Source of the DNA: Candidatus Devosia symbiotica
GTDB taxonomy: Bacteria > Pseudomonadota > Alphaproteobacteria > Rhizobiales > Devosiaceae
Length of the DNA: 46,654 nucleotides
Direction: 5' to 3'
Assembly: GCA_025050575.1 (NCBI GenBank)
Contig: JALBVE010000010.1
Location: 1-46,654 of the forward strand
The notes under the pieces were generated by a model. It was not told where the DNA came from and did no database searches. It worked only from the letters and a program-made list of their open reading frames with translations. A program made the position numbers and the translations under genes. Positions 28,685 to 38,669 of this stretch are shown piece by piece (within the stretch, counting starts at the first letter, position 1; each line of letters opens with the position of its first letter).

Positions 28685-29173
28685 ATGACGCTAGACAACC
28701 TCAAGCGCCTGTTCACCCGCCAGACCCTGTTCCGGATCGACGCTATCCTATCCCCCAAGCTGGTGCCCATTCTCTATGCCCTGGGACTAGCCGGCATCCT
28801 GCTCTGGGCGGTCAGCCATTTGTTCCTGAGCTTCAGCTTCGGCTTTGGCATGGGACTGTGGGGCCTACTCGAAATCCTGGTTTTTAATCTACTAGCCTTT
28901 GTCGGCCTGCGCATTGCCTGCGAAGCCCTGCTGGTCTGGTTCAAGGCCCATGAGCAGAGCGGCGAAACGGTCAATCGCTCGCGCTACTCGTCCTCGCTGA
29001 TCAACGAAGTGCGCGACGCTATTCGGGACTTGGCTGAGGAAGGCGAAGACGCCAACTATGCCGAGGCAGACGAATATATCACCCCCGCCACCGAACCAGC
29101 GCCACTTGTCAGTGCAAAGCCCAGCCCGACACCGACCACCAAGCAGACTCCGCCGAGCAAGAATATGACCTGA
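28685..29173 (+). CDS. DUF4282-like membrane protein
   Basis: 162 residues with two strong membrane segments, about 27-50 (LVPILYALGLAGILLWAVSH) and 58-83 (GMGLWGLLEILVFNLLAFVG), followed by VGLRIACEALLVWFK, the pattern of DUF4282. A hydrophilic tail of about 75 residues rich in acidic residues and then in Pro/Thr/Lys ends the chain with TGA. AAGGAG six bases before the ATG fixes the start. The role is unknown. The gene is intact and seems expressed from its own promoter, 52 bp after lipB. Confidence 0.7.
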   Translation: MTLDNLKRLFTRQTLFRIDAILSPKLVPILYALGLAGILLWAVSHLFLSFSFGFGMGLWGLLEILVFNLLAFVGLRIACEALLVWFKAHEQSGETVNRSRYSSSLINEVRDAIRDLAEEGEDANYAEADEYITPATEPAPLVSAKPSPTPTTKQTPPSKNMT

Positions 29174-29230
29174 CAAAAAAGGTCGCCCAGACAACTCTCT
29201 GTGCGGCCTTCATGATTCAGTACCGCAAGT

Positions 29231-29546
29231 TTACTGCTTGTTGACGCTCCAGACGCCCGGATCGGCAAACACCAGATACAGGAATAAAAAGCAGAACAGG
29301 ATGGCGGCATCGCCAAAATTGTTGGTGGGATATAGGCTGTTGGATGCGTGCACCATCCAATAGGCGACAGCCATATGCCCGATGCGGGCAATGCCGCCGG
29401 ACGGGTTAAAGAAGCCAACGTGGCGACATCTCGGTAGCAGGAAAGCCAAGAACCTTCTGGGTGTCATGCAGCACGAACAGCAGGCCAGCAACAATCCGCA
29501 GCACAGCTAAGGCCTTGGGCGCATGGGTGGAGAGACGTTCAAACAT
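29231..29546 (-). pseudogene. DoxX-family membrane protein, deleted and frameshifted
   Basis: The N terminus, LRIVAGLLFVLHDTQKVLGFP, matches the first helix of DoxX proteins. Then a deletion removes roughly 35 residues, including the second helix, and a frameshift near 29420 follows. The end, HMAVAYWMVHASNSLYPTNN and LFCFLFLYLVFADPGVWSVN, is the third and fourth helix region with the closing KQ and TAA. DoxX proteins are four-helix inner-membrane proteins of loosely defined redox roles. The missing segment makes it non-functional. Confidence 0.8.
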
Positions 29547-29798
29547 GCAGTGTTCCTTAGAGAGGATCGATAAACCTTGCCAAAACCATTTGACGCGGTA
29601 GCTGGCCTGTCTACACGGCGAGCGCCGTCTCCAAAATATCCTTAAATCGGGATGCTCTGTTCGACGTATCGTGTATGATCGTCGCGCTGTCATCGCACAT
29701 CAGCCCCGCGCCGGCTCATAGGCGGTCACATTGCGTAACCATCAAATTCTCTGTATGATGCGCCCAATCCTTTCCCATATCGGAACAATGAAGCTCAC

Positions 29799-31130
29799 AT
29801 GAGCCAAGCGCCCAAAATCGGCCTCGTCAGCCTCGGCTGCCCAAAAGCTCTTGTCGACAGCGAACGCATCATGTCCGCGCTGCGCGCGCAAGGCTATGCC
29901 TTCAGCCGCGACTATGCCGGGGCCGACATCGTCCTGGTCAATACCTGCGGTTTCCTCGACAGCGCCAAGCAGGAATCGCTGGAAACAATCGGCGAAGCCC
30001 TCAATGAGAACGGCCGCGTCATCGTCACCGGCTGTCTGGGCATTGAGGCAGAGCTGATCCGAAAGACCCATCCGTCCGTGCTGGCCATCTCGGGCCCGCA
30101 CCAATACGAGAACGTGGTCAATGCCGTGCTTGAGCATCTGCCGCCTGTGCCCAATCGCTTTGTCGACCTGGTACCCGAGCAGGGCCTCAAGCTCACCCCG
30201 CGTCACTACGCCTATCTCAAGATTTCCGAAGGCTGCAATAATCGCTGCTCGTTTTGCATCATCCCGCAGATCCGTGGCGATCTGGCCAGCCGGGCGGCTG
30301 CCGGCATTCTAGGCGAAGCCGAAGATCTGGTGCGTAATGGCGTCAAGGAACTGCTGGTGATCAGCCAGGACACCAGCGCCTATGGCGTCGACATAAAATA
30401 TGCCGAGTCCAACTATCGCGGCCGGCCGGTCAAGGCCAAATTCTACGACCTAGCCAAGGAACTGGGGCAGCTGGGCGCCTGGGTACGCCTGCACTATGTC
30501 TACCCCTACCCGCATGTGGATTCGATCATGGAGCTGATAGCCGAAGGCCTAGTGTTGCCCTATCTCGATATTCCGTTCCAGCACGCCTCGCCCAAGGTGC
30601 TCAAGGCCATGCGCCGGCCGGCCCATCAGGACAGGACACTCAACCGCATTCTCAAGTGGCGCGAGCAGGTTCCGGACCTGACCGTGCGCTCGAACTTTAT
30701 CGTTGGCTTCCCCGGCGAGACCGAAGAAGATTTCGAGATGATGCTCGATTTCATCGAGGAAGCCGAAATCGACCGCGTCGGCTGCTTCAAATATGAGCCC
30801 GTCACCGGCGCCCCTGCCAATGAACTGGAGGGCATCGTGCCCGACGACGTCATGCAGGACCGCTTCGAGCGCCTGATGGAAGTGGCGCAGAACGTCTCCA
30901 CTGGTCAGCTGGCCAAGAAGGTCGGTCGCACTATTCAGGTATTGGTCGATGCCGTTCAGCCTGAGCAGAGCAAGGCCATTGCGCACTCCAGATGGGACGC
31001 GCCCGAGATCGACGGCCAGGTCATCGTTGCCAATGCTACCAATATCAAGCCAGGCGACCTGGTTGACGTACTGGTCACCGACAGCGAAGAATACGACCTC
31101 TTTGCCACGCCGGTTGCGACGCTGAACTAG
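29799..31130 (+). CDS. rimO: ribosomal protein S12 methylthiotransferase
   Basis: 443 residues, close to the family's usual 440. RimO is a radical-SAM enzyme that methylthiolates an aspartate of ribosomal protein S12. The N-terminal MTTase domain starts [20 protein letters not shown] and contains two more cluster cysteines in VNTCGF and VTGCLG. The radical-SAM cluster motif is CNNRCSFC in [39 protein letters not shown] follows, and a TRAM domain closes the chain. The start has a reasonable GAAG site before ATG. The gene is intact, ending TAG. Confidence 0.96.
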   Translation: MSQAPKIGLVSLGCPKALVDSERIMSALRAQGYAFSRDYAGADIVLVNTCGFLDSAKQESLETIGEALNENGRVIVTGCLGIEAELIRKTHPSVLAISGPHQYENVVNAVLEHLPPVPNRFVDLVPEQGLKLTPRHYAYLKISEGCNNRCSFCIIPQIRGDLASRAAAGILGEAEDLVRNGVKELLVISQDTSAYGVDIKYAESNYRGRPVKAKFYDLAKELGQLGAWVRLHYVYPYPHVDSIMELIAEGLVLPYLDIPFQHASPKVLKAMRRPAHQDRTLNRILKWREQVPDLTVRSNFIVGFPGETEEDFEMMLDFIEEAEIDRVGCFKYEPVTGAPANELEGIVPDDVMQDRFERLMEVAQNVSTGQLAKKVGRTIQVLVDAVQPEQSKAIAHSRWDAPEIDGQVIVANATNIKPGDLVDVLVTDSEEYDLFATPVATLN

Positions 31131-31138
31131 ACTCAATT

Positions 31139-32053
31139 TCAATGCCTTAGCGGCGTCAACTCGGCAGGTTTGGCGTTCTTCTTTTCCCAGTCGCGCGAAT
31201 CGCCAGGAAAGGCGTCGCGCTGAGGGTGATCAAGCTCGCGCCACAACCGAACACGCTCGTCTCGCTCGGCTGTATTGGCCTCGTCGGCGGGAAACATCGA
31301 GATATATTGCGCCATCCGCACTCGGCCATCGGAATGGTTAGGCCGTACGCCATGGGCCAGCAGCGTGTTGAAGATCATCAGATCGCCTGACTCCATCTCG
31401 ATATTGGTGATGGTCAGTCCAGTTGTGTCCGGGTGCATTGGATCGCGATCGGTCGGCTGGGTCTTCACTCATTCATCGAAATTGTAGAACAGCTCAGCAA
31501 TGCACTGAAAGCCGCCAACATGGCTATCCTGCCTGATCAGGATAAGCACGCCCTGCACGCCGATCGGCAACGGATCAAGCGAGGTGTCGCTGTCCTAGTA
31601 AATGAGGTCATTGGGATTGCCCTTGACCTTTTTGGGTACGTTGAGATTGGCTCGGTCAATGCTGATCCAAAGTTCTTCCATGCGCAAGATGTCGAGGAAG
31701 GCGTCATAGATCCTCTGTTCCATCCGGTTACCCCGCAGCAATTGGTGATTGTAGATCTCGACTATGCCGATGCCGTTAAGCTCCTTCATGATGTGGTCGC
31801 GGCGCTGCGGCGCGTACCAGGTGCTCGTATCTGCCGGATTCTTTTCTTCAAACTCCCACAGCAATGCCTTGAGCCGCTCGACATTTTCCAACGGAATCGC
31901 ATTGCGCACAATCATATAGCCCTTGATCACCCAATGCTGCCAGTCCGCTAGGCTAAATACCCGCAGCGGCAGCGTCTTGACGATATCCTTGAGCTGGGTC
32001 GTTACTATCTGCGTGGCGGGATGGCTGTCGCGCTTGGTTGTGGCTGCTTACAT
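31139..32053 (-). pseudogene. phytanoyl-CoA dioxygenase (PhyH)-like Fe(II)/2-oxoglutarate oxygenase, broken
   Basis: A GGAG ribosome site precedes ATG at 32053, but the second codon is TAA (32048-32050), probably from CAA. The frame then runs through IVRNAIPLENVERLKALLWE to NPNDLIY, a TAG at 31595-31597 where tryptophan is likely (IY-DSDTSLD), and a TGA at 31469-31471 (NFDE-VKTQP, again likely Trp). The C-terminal part keeps the Fe-binding distal histidine and 2-oxoglutarate arginine region, FNTLLAHGVRPNHSDGRVRM. The substrate is not deducible. Three point nonsense changes with no obvious frameshift suggest a rather recent loss. Confidence 0.8.
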
Positions 32054-32187
32054 GTCTGTCTCCCATTGTTCTGTCCCCTTCTGGGTCTGGCTTATGAGAC
32101 AAGGCTAGCGGCAGCAGGCTCGCCTGGCTTGCCAGGAGTTGGCCAATACTAATACTATTGTAGCCTATTGGAGGCGTGATACGCCAT

Positions 32188-33068
32188 ATGAAGCCCTATC
32201 TGGAACATATCACTGCCGATGACGGCGCTTCCTGAGCAACACTGAACCGCCGGCTGAATGATGGCACTCCCTTCCAGTAGCACTACCATCCCGAGTTTGA
32301 ACTGACCTTGACGCTGAACTCGCAGGGCCAGCGCTTTATCGGTGACCATATTGGCCGCTATGACGATAGCGATCTGGTATTGATCGGCCCCCCTATCTGC
32401 TGCACACCTGGCATTCACTGACCCGGGCCGATTCCGACTAGCCCTACACCGCCCTAGTCATATGGCTCCTGCCCGAATAGGCTGAGAGGCTGAAGGCCAA
32501 TACCGAGGTGGCTGGCGTCGCCGCCATGCCGGCCCGCGCCCCGACCGGCCTGCATTTTTCTCCGGCCATTGCCGCACAGGCCCGCCCACTGGTGCAGACC
32601 CTGTTCACCCAGCCGGTCGTTGATCGTTTCCTCAACCTAGTTCGGCTGCTCACCTTATTGGCCGAAGATCGCGCGGCCATGCCATTGTCGGCCGCAGCCC
32701 CGGAACTGGCGCCCGCCGCCACAGATCGCAGGCAGATCGACCGGGTTCTCAGCCATATTCACGATCATTTCGCGGAATCGGTCACCATTACCCAACTAGC
32801 CGACATCGCCACCCTCAGCCCATCGGGTCTGCACTGCACCTTTCTGCGCCACACCTGCCAAACCGTCAGCCAGTATCTGATCTGACTGCGCGTCGGCCAC
32901 GCCTATGCATTACTGTCGTCCGGTCCCATGCCGGTCAGCCAGGTCCCGGGCGCGGTCGGCTATGACTCGCTGGCCAATTTCAACCAGCAGTTCAAAGCCC
33001 TCAAGGGCGCGACGCCGACGGCGTACCAGAGCCGCGTTCCGCTAGATCCGACGTCACGTGGGCGATAA
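32188..33068 (+). pseudogene. AraC-family regulator with N-terminal cupin, broken
   Basis: MKPYLEHITADDGAS starts the sensor domain. Stops at 32233 (TGA), 32278 (TAG), 32439 (TAG) and 32478 (TAG) follow, and a small indel near 32390 interrupts LIGP-PYLLHTWHS. HYHPEFELTLTLNSQGQRFI is a cupin strand pair typical of this AraC branch. The C-terminal helix-turn-helix pair is VTITQLADIATLSPSGLHCT and SQVPGAVGYDSLANFNQQFK, with a TGA at 32883 before LRVGHAYALL. Three of the stops sit where tryptophan is expected. The regulator lies convergent to a dead phosphotriesterase-like gene. Confidence 0.8.
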
Positions 33069-33081
33069 CACTCCCTCCCGG

Positions 33082-33097
33082 CCTCCTTATCAGGAGG
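33082..33097. terminator. hairpin between convergent pseudogenes
   Basis: CCTCCT-TATC-AGGAGG is a perfect 6-bp stem with a 4-base loop, located between the ends of two convergent genes. No T run follows, so termination is likely weak or factor-assisted. Confidence 0.35.
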
Positions 33098-33133
33098 GGA
33101 AGTGAGGGTCCGGTGAGAATGGCGACATCGCCT

Positions 33134-33812
33134 CTACCGTACAAAGGCCTCGAACGGATTGATTTCAGTCAGTTGCACGATCGTGGCCTCATCGACCTCG
33201 GCCGCGCGCAATTTGGGCAAGATGCTGTCGACCAGATGGGTATAGAGCCTGGGCTCACCACCGCCGGGTTTGGCCGGGTCGAACCAGCCCATGTCATGAC
33301 TGAGCAGCAATTGGCCGCCTAGCCCCGCTTCGAGCACCCATAGGATCAGCGGCACCATCTCCTCGTCGGGAACCCAGCCGATATTGTCGTATTCAATCCA
33401 CGCCCCCCGCGCGCCGCCACCGCCTTGTGCATCTCGAAATCTGGCTTGGCCTAGATATGGATGGAAATGAATCTGTTAGCGGCATGGCCTTGGCCTCGAT
33501 GATATCGAGCTGATCCATCATCACGCGCCCCTTGATGGTATGCGAGCCAATCACCGCATTGCAGCGCCTGGCCGCCCGCAGGATTTTGGTCTTGAGTGGG
33601 GAATCCCATCATCGCCGGCGCTGACCTTGATCCAGGCGGCCTTACCCTATATCGCCAATGCCCTCGGTCAGTTAACTGTGTATCCAGGCTTCGAGCGTAT
33701 CCTAACTGTCGGCGACATCGGCAACGCCATAGCTTGGTTGATCAGGTCTCCGCAGATCCACAAATACGTGCTCGTGCGGCAAGATCTTGCTGAGCTACTC
33801 CCTGCGTAGGAG
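33134..33812 (-). pseudogene. phosphotriesterase-family metallohydrolase, broken
   Basis: Reading from about 33812, LPHEHVFVDLRRPDQPSYGV carries the HxH metal motif of this amidohydrolase-fold family. After deletions, SHTIKGRVMMDQLDIIEAK follows (where HT is a metal-site region), then a TAG at 33451-33453 inside FIHI-AKPDFEMHKAVAARG. A frameshift then leads to WIEYDNIGWVPDEEMVPLIL, and LLSHDMGWFDPAKPGGGEP holds the conserved aspartate motif. The end is FEAFVR and TAG. The product would have been a binuclear-metal lactonase or esterase. The plus-strand opening at 33540-33809 is only its antisense shadow. Confidence 0.75.
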
Positions 33813-33973
33813 CTCTAGCGTGGTGAAGAGCTGCTTTGCCTGCATTTCGCTTCCATCTCCCAACATGTCGACTGCTGTCCCACCGTTTATAGTATCCGGT
33901 GTTGGATTTATTGCTTGTCTAGGCGACCGGTCTGGGTTGAGTTGCAAAGCCTGCGGGCTGCTATGGAACGGCA

Positions 33974-35703
33974 ATGACAGTTCAGCAATCCTTGGCCTTC
34001 CTGCTGATTGGCGCTATGATGCGATGGTCCTGCTCGCCGCGATGGCCATGGAAATCGTTTCACCCGCCAAGGCATTTTCCGGCTTCTCCGACGAGATCGT
34101 CATCATTGTTGGCAGCGCTCTGGTGATCAGCGCCGCCGTATCGCGATCCGATATCATGGAAGTGGCCGTACGCCGCTTTGCCCCGAATATATCGGGACCG
34201 CGGGCTCAATTGATTCTGCTGGTCGCTGTGGTCGCGGTACTGAGCGCCTTCGTCAAGAATATCGGGACGCTAGCCATCATGATCTCCATTGCCTTCCAGA
34301 TGGCGCACCGATCGGTGCGTTTCCCCCTCGCTGTTCCTGATGCCAATATCCTTCGCCTCACTGCTGAGCGGCCTGATGACGCAGATTAGAACACTCCCCA
34401 ATATCATCGTGTCGCGCGTCCGTATGAAGCGAACCGGTATGCCTTTTACCATGTTCGACTACGCCCCCGTCGGTCTGGCCCTGACGATGGTCGGGAGATC
34501 TTTCTATCTCTGTTCTACAAGCCGCTGCCCGAGCGCAAGCGCGAGGTCCAGGACATGGACAGTGCGATCGAGATCAAGAATTACACCACCGAGGCGCGCG
34601 TCACCGACGATTCTTCGGCTATTGGCTGCACGATCGGCGAGATCTAGGCGCTGACCGATGGCCGAGGCATAGTGGCCCGCATTGTCCAGGCGTGCGGACG
34701 CCCTTGCCCGATGACAAACTGCGCGCCAGCAATATCCTGTTGATCGCCGGCAAACCTGAAGCGCTCGACAAGATGGTCAACCAGTCCGGCATGATGTTTT
34801 CCGAACGTCGTGGCGCCGCCACCAAGGACGCCGCTGACTTTGGTGTCATCGAAGCGGTGATTGGCGAAAGCTCGGGACTGATCGATGCGACGATCCAGGA
34901 ACTGACCCTGTTCGACCGTACTGAGCTCAATCTACTCGCGGTCAGCCGGCGCAGCCAACGCTTCACCGAGCGCCTGGGCCATATCCGATTCCAGAATGGA
35001 ATATGATTCTGATTCAAGGCCATATCAAACGTCTCCCCGAACTACTGCGCAAATGAGATTGCCTGCCACTAGTCGAACGCGGCCTGCGCCTGCGCAGCGT
35101 AGGCAATGGCCTACTGCCGCTGGCGTTCCTCGCCATCGCCATGGGCGCTATCGCCCTGGGCCTGGTGCCGGTGGCCACGGCCTTTTTTCTGCAGCGGTCG
35201 CCATGGTGGTCAGCCGGGCCATTCCGCTGCGCGATGTCTATTCCAAGCTCGACGCGCCCATCCTGATCATGCTAACCCGTCTGACGCCGATCGCGGACTT
35301 GCTGCGCACTACCGATGGCACCGAAATCATCGCCAGCTAATTCTCCATAACGGCTAGCATCCAGCTCGGCTGGGGGTACTGGCCCTGATCATGGTGGCCG
35401 CTATGGCCGTTACTCCCTTCCTCAACAATGCCGCTACCGTGTTAGTGATGGCCCCGATTGCCGCCAGCTTCGCCACCGGGACGGGGTACCGCCCCGAAGC
35501 TTTCTTGCTCGCAGTGACTATCGGCGCCGGCTGCGACTTCCTCACCCTCCCCATCGGCCATCCATTAATGCAACACGCTGGTGATGGGGCCAAGCGGCTA
35601 TAAATTCGGCAAATATTGGCGCCTAGGTCTGCCGCTGTCGATCATCGTGGTGCTGGTGGCCATGCCCATGCTAATGCTGGTCTGGCCATTCTTTAAGACG
35701 GCG
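33974..35703 (+). pseudogene. SLC13-type anion permease with two TrkA-C domains, broken
   Basis: MTVQQSLAFLLIGAMM begins the transporter, then a deletion removes about 20 codons and FSDEIVIIVGSALVISAAVS resumes. RAQLILLVAVVAVLSAFVKN and, out of frame, LMTQIRTLPNIIVSRVR are the first transport half. Two cytosolic TrkA-C-like domains (RVTDDSSAIG onward; IGESSGLIDATIQELTLFDR) lie between frameshifts near 34300, 34500, 34700 and 35040, with a TAG at 34644. The second half keeps FLNNAATVLVMAPIAASFAT and, after another shift, YKFGKYWRLGLPLSIIVVLV. Such proteins move sulfate or dicarboxylates with Na+. The downstream frame runs on into folP without a stop. Confidence 0.8.
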
Positions 35704-35706
35704 CCC

Positions 35707-36575
35707 ATGCATTCCACCCACGCCATTGCCCTGCCGAAACGCACGCCCCTGCATCTAGGCTAGACCGCGTAGCGATGGGCATTCTCAACGTCACTCTCGA
35801 CAACTTTTCCTACGGCGGGCATCATAACCTGGTCGAAGACACTCTCACCCACGCCCGCCGGATGCTGACCGAAGGCGCCAATATCATAGATATTGGCAAC
35901 GAAAGCACGCGCCCCGGCGCCGAACTGATGCATGTGCAGGAAGAACTCGACCGGGTGCTTCATCGATGCACTGATTGCCGAGGGCATCACCGCTTCTATC
36001 TCGATCGACACCTACAAGCCGCTGGTCGCCGATCAGGCCATTCAGGCCAATGCCTATACATTATCAATGATATGCACGGCTTGCAAGGCGCGTCGGAAAT
36101 GGCCGAGGTGGCTGCGCTCTATGGTGTGCCGGCCATCGCCATGCATTGGGACAAGGCGCGTGACGGCGCCGCCTCCCCCTGCTGGTGTCCATACACCGCT
36201 ATTTCGACGCCACCCTGACACGGACCCATCAGGTCGGTATTAGCGACAACCAGCTCACTCTTGATCCAGGCTTCGGTTTTGCCAAATCAATTATCGAAAA
36301 CTACACTATCCTGCACGATCTGCGCCAAGCCTATTCAGGATCCGATCCTCAGCAAGGCAAATTTCCAATTATGGTGGGCGCGTCGCGCAAATCAATGATT
36401 GGCAAACTGCTCGATGTGCCAGCCAGCAAGCGCCTAGCCGGAACCATCGCAACCAATGTTCTGGGCTATCTCAATTGGCGGCCATATCTTCCGAGTACAT
36501 GATGTCAAAGCCAATCGCGATATTCTTCGCGTCACCCAGGCAACGCTGTATAGTCTGCCCGCAGACTTGGGATAA
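35707..36575 (+). pseudogene. folP: dihydropteroate synthase, broken
   Basis: DHPS joins the pterin diphosphate to p-aminobenzoate in folate synthesis. MHSTHAIALPKRTPLHLG is followed by TAG at 35761, then a short frameshifted gap. The diagnostic MGILNVTLDNFSYGG starts at 35775 (usual form NVTPDSFSDGG, so key residues are changed). EGANIIDIGNESTRPGAELM is next. A shift near 35950 leads to ITASISIDTYKPLVADQAIQ, another near 36060 to GLQGASEMAEVAALYGVPAI, another near 36180 to LTLDPGFGFAKSIIENYTIL and MVGASRKSMIGKLLDVPASK, and a last one to FRVHDVKANRDILRVTQATL and TAA. At least five lesions; certainly inactive. Confidence 0.9.
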
Positions 36576-36584
36576 CCGCGAGGG

Positions 36585-36960
36585 CTGAACCATACACGGA
36601 CGACCGTATCATCCTGAAAGAGCTAGGCTTTATAGCTATCACGACGTCTTCGCTGAGGAAGAAAAGCTCAGCTAGCGATTCTTCATCGACCTTGGACTCG
36701 GTATCGATCTGAGCACGGTCCCAATCTCTGACCAGCTCAGCGCCAGCATTTCCTATGCCAATATCTATGATGCGGTCAAAACCGCCTTCGAGACCTGGCG
36801 GATAAAATTTCTTAAGGCCGTCGCACAGAACATAGTCGACGATCTTTTTGCGACATTTCCAAGCGTTAGCTGGATTGTCATCCGCCTGCGCAAGCCCGAA
36901 GCCACTATAGCCATGGTGTGCGGCGAAGTTACCATTCAGCTGCATCGCCAGCGGCCAGCT
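36585..36960 (+). pseudogene. folB: dihydroneopterin aldolase, broken
   Basis: TDDRIILKELGF opens the family pattern, but a frameshift at about 36632 precedes YSYHDVFAEEEKLS. A TAG at 36673-36675 (AGC TAG CGA) stands where CAG glutamine is expected before RFFIDLGLGIDLST. The rest is readable: PISDQLSASISYANIYDAVK, NIVDDLFATFPSVSWIVIRL and MVCGEVTIQLHRQRP. FolB cleaves dihydroneopterin to 6-hydroxymethyl-dihydropterin. It lies directly behind folP and ahead of folK, as in many alphaproteobacterial folate operons. No usable ATG remains at the expected start; the position reads ATA. Confidence 0.8.
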
Positions 36961-37226
36961 TGCCCAGGCCGTGAAGCGCATTGCCGACCGATCTGCTCGA
37001 TGTTCTGCTGGGCAGCGAACTGACAATGGGCCGCGTCCGCAAGAAAGTCTGGGGCTTGCGCCTGATCGATATCGACATCATCGCCTATGAACGCATGCAG
37101 ATGAAAACCGACCGCCTCACTCTGCCCTATCCCCATACCCGCGAGCGCGATTTCGTGACGGTCCCGCTCAATGAAATCGCACTCGAGGCCACCGAGCGAG
37201 TAATCATGGGGACCGGGGCAACCTAA
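36945..37226 (+). pseudogene. folK: 6-hydroxymethyl-7,8-dihydropterin pyrophosphokinase, N-terminally deleted
   Basis: The C-terminal half is clean: LLDVLLGSELTMGRVRKKVW, GLRLIDIDIIAYERMQMKTD and LTLPYPHTRERDFVTVPLNE, ending GAT and TAA at 37224-37226. These include the DxD metal/ATP site (DIDII) and the PHP-R-FV block typical of HPPK. The first 65 or so residues, including the GSN-GD pterin-binding start, are missing, with only a doubtful scrap (QLAQAVKRIADR in another frame) before it. The stop overlaps the TAG of the convergent ATP12 gene. Confidence 0.85.
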
Positions 37227-38002
37227 TCCCGCATCGCCTCCAGCACCGCCACTGCCGTGTCGAACTCGACGCGGCGCATGGCCTGGCGAGCAATGGCCTC
37301 TTCGTCCTCGCCCCATTGGGTGATCTGGTAATCCTCATCGACATGGGCGGCCACCCAGACGTCCTCGGCCAGCAGCACCTTATGCCAATAGCCCAGCGTC
37401 AGCAGGCCAGAACCGGTCAGTCCGATCATTGAGACCATGGCGGTTAGCGTGATCAGATGTTCAGGCTCCAACGCAGCAGCGAGCCGATCTAGCGTCGCCT
37501 GTGGCTGCGGTTGATGCTGAATGGCGAAGGTAGGCTGAAAGCTGACGCCGAAATGCCGGGCGATACCGACCAGTGCTCGGTCCCAATGCTGTTCCTGCGC
37601 CGCCACTAATGGCTGCGGGCTCTCGGCGCGATAAAGCAGCAGATCGCCGCTGGCGAATTTGATGATCTCGTCGCGGAACGCCGAAATGTTTGCCTCGCCG
37701 CTCTCAACCGCCGAATTGATCAGCCGTACCGTGGGCATCGTGCCCGGATTGATAAACTCACCCTGAGCGGCCCATTCTGCAGCCATTGCCGCGGCAATGG
37801 GCTCAGCCGGCACGGTCACCGGAACCTTCAATCCCGGTGTGCGGACCTGACGGCCATCCAGCGTCACCATGAAGCCGCCCTCGACCGGCTCGGCCGCCAC
37901 GTCCCTATAGAACCGCTTGGGCAATTCAACCCGGTTCAAATGCTGCGCCCGGCTATAGCCGTCATCGAGGTGTTTCTGAATGTCTTCGAGCTGATCACGC
38001 AT
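37223..38002 (-). CDS. ATP12-family F1-ATP synthase assembly chaperone
   Basis: 259 residues. Alphaproteobacterial ATP12 homologues help assemble the alpha/beta ring of F1-ATPase. Conserved parts include LPKRFYRDVAAEPVEGGFMV, TLDGRQVRTPGLKVPVTVPA, the AMAAEWAAQGEFINPGTMP stretch, and SGDLLLYRAESPQPLVAAQE with the tryptophan after it (QHWD). The ATG at 38002 overlaps the end of the HAD gene (ATGCGTGA), which fixes the start and shows tight coupling; a longer opening to 38047 lies inside the HAD frame. It is the last gene of the crcB-rluC-HAD-ATP12 operon, ends with TAG, and is intact. Confidence 0.9.
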   Translation of the reverse strand: MRDQLEDIQKHLDDGYSRAQHLNRVELPKRFYRDVAAEPVEGGFMVTLDGRQVRTPGLKVPVTVPAEPIAAAMAAEWAAQGEFINPGTMPTVRLINSAVESGEANISAFRDEIIKFASGDLLLYRAESPQPLVAAQEQHWDRALVGIARHFGVSFQPTFAIQHQPQPQATLDRLAAALEPEHLITLTAMVSMIGLTGSGLLTLGYWHKVLLAEDVWVAAHVDEDYQITQWGEDEEAIARQAMRRVEFDTAVAVLEAMRD

Positions 38003-38669
38003 GGGTTTGCTCCACCAGTTGACGGAGCGCGCCGTCGAGTTGATCATAGCGATCGATCATGGCGCTAGCACCCGCCGCAATCAGCTCGCGTGGTTCGTGA
38101 TAGCCCCAAGTGACACCAATAGTCTTGCAGCCAGCGGCCACGCCCATTTCGATATCGAATGTCGTATCGCCAATCATGATAGTCCGTTCTGGACCAACGC
38201 CCGTTTCGCGCATAGCCGTTTTCACCATGCTGGGATGCGGCTTAGATGGGTTGTGATCAGGGGTCTGCAAGGTGGAGAAGTAATTTGCCACACCATGCAG
38301 CGCCAGAATGCGGTGGACGCCGGCGAGCCCATTGCCCGTGGCAATGCCCAATAGAACGTCATCACGCTCATTGAGCCGCTGCACGGCCTCCAGCGCTCCC
38401 GGGAACGGCCCTTCGCGTGACCCATCGGTTATCAGTCCGGCGCGGTAATGGGCACGATAGGCCTCTACCAGCGCGCCGATCAGAACGTCATCATCAGTCT
38501 CAGACAGCTGCGCCATGGCCTCGGGCAGTGACAGGCCGATCACCCGGCGTGACGTCTCCGGCGACGGGACCTCAAGGCCGAGGCCATGAAACGTCATGGC
38601 CATGTGCTCGGTAATCAGCGCCTGAGTATCGATCAGGGTCCCGTCCATGTCGAAGATAACCAGGATCAT
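37995..38669 (-). CDS. HAD-IA family phosphatase
   Basis: 224 residues. Motif I is FDMDGTLIDT, with the nucleophilic aspartate and the general acid two residues on. Motif II is LGIATGN. The motif III lysine lies in NPSKPHPSM, and motif IV is IMIGDTTFDIEMGVAAGC. A helical cap sits between I and II (MAMTFHGLGLEVPSPETSRR). It resembles phosphoglycolate-phosphatase-like proteins, but the substrate is not certain. The ATG overlaps the rluC stop as ATGA, and its own TGA lies inside the start of ATP12. It is intact. Confidence 0.88.
   Translation of the reverse strand: MILVIFDMDGTLIDTQALITEHMAMTFHGLGLEVPSPETSRRVIGLSLPEAMAQLSETDDDVLIGALVEAYRAHYRAGLITDGSREGPFPGALEAVQRLNERDDVLLGIATGNGLAGVHRILALHGVANYFSTLQTPDHNPSKPHPSMVKTAMRETGVGPERTIMIGDTTFDIEMGVAAGCKTIGVTWGYHEPRELIAAGASAMIDRYDQLDGALRQLVEQTHA

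Noticed and set aside
33540..33809. Plus-strand 89-codon open frame as a gene
   Set aside because: The minus strand of the same interval reads HEHVFVDLRRPDQPSYGV, the N terminus of the phosphotriesterase-like pseudogene, so the plus frame is a shadow.
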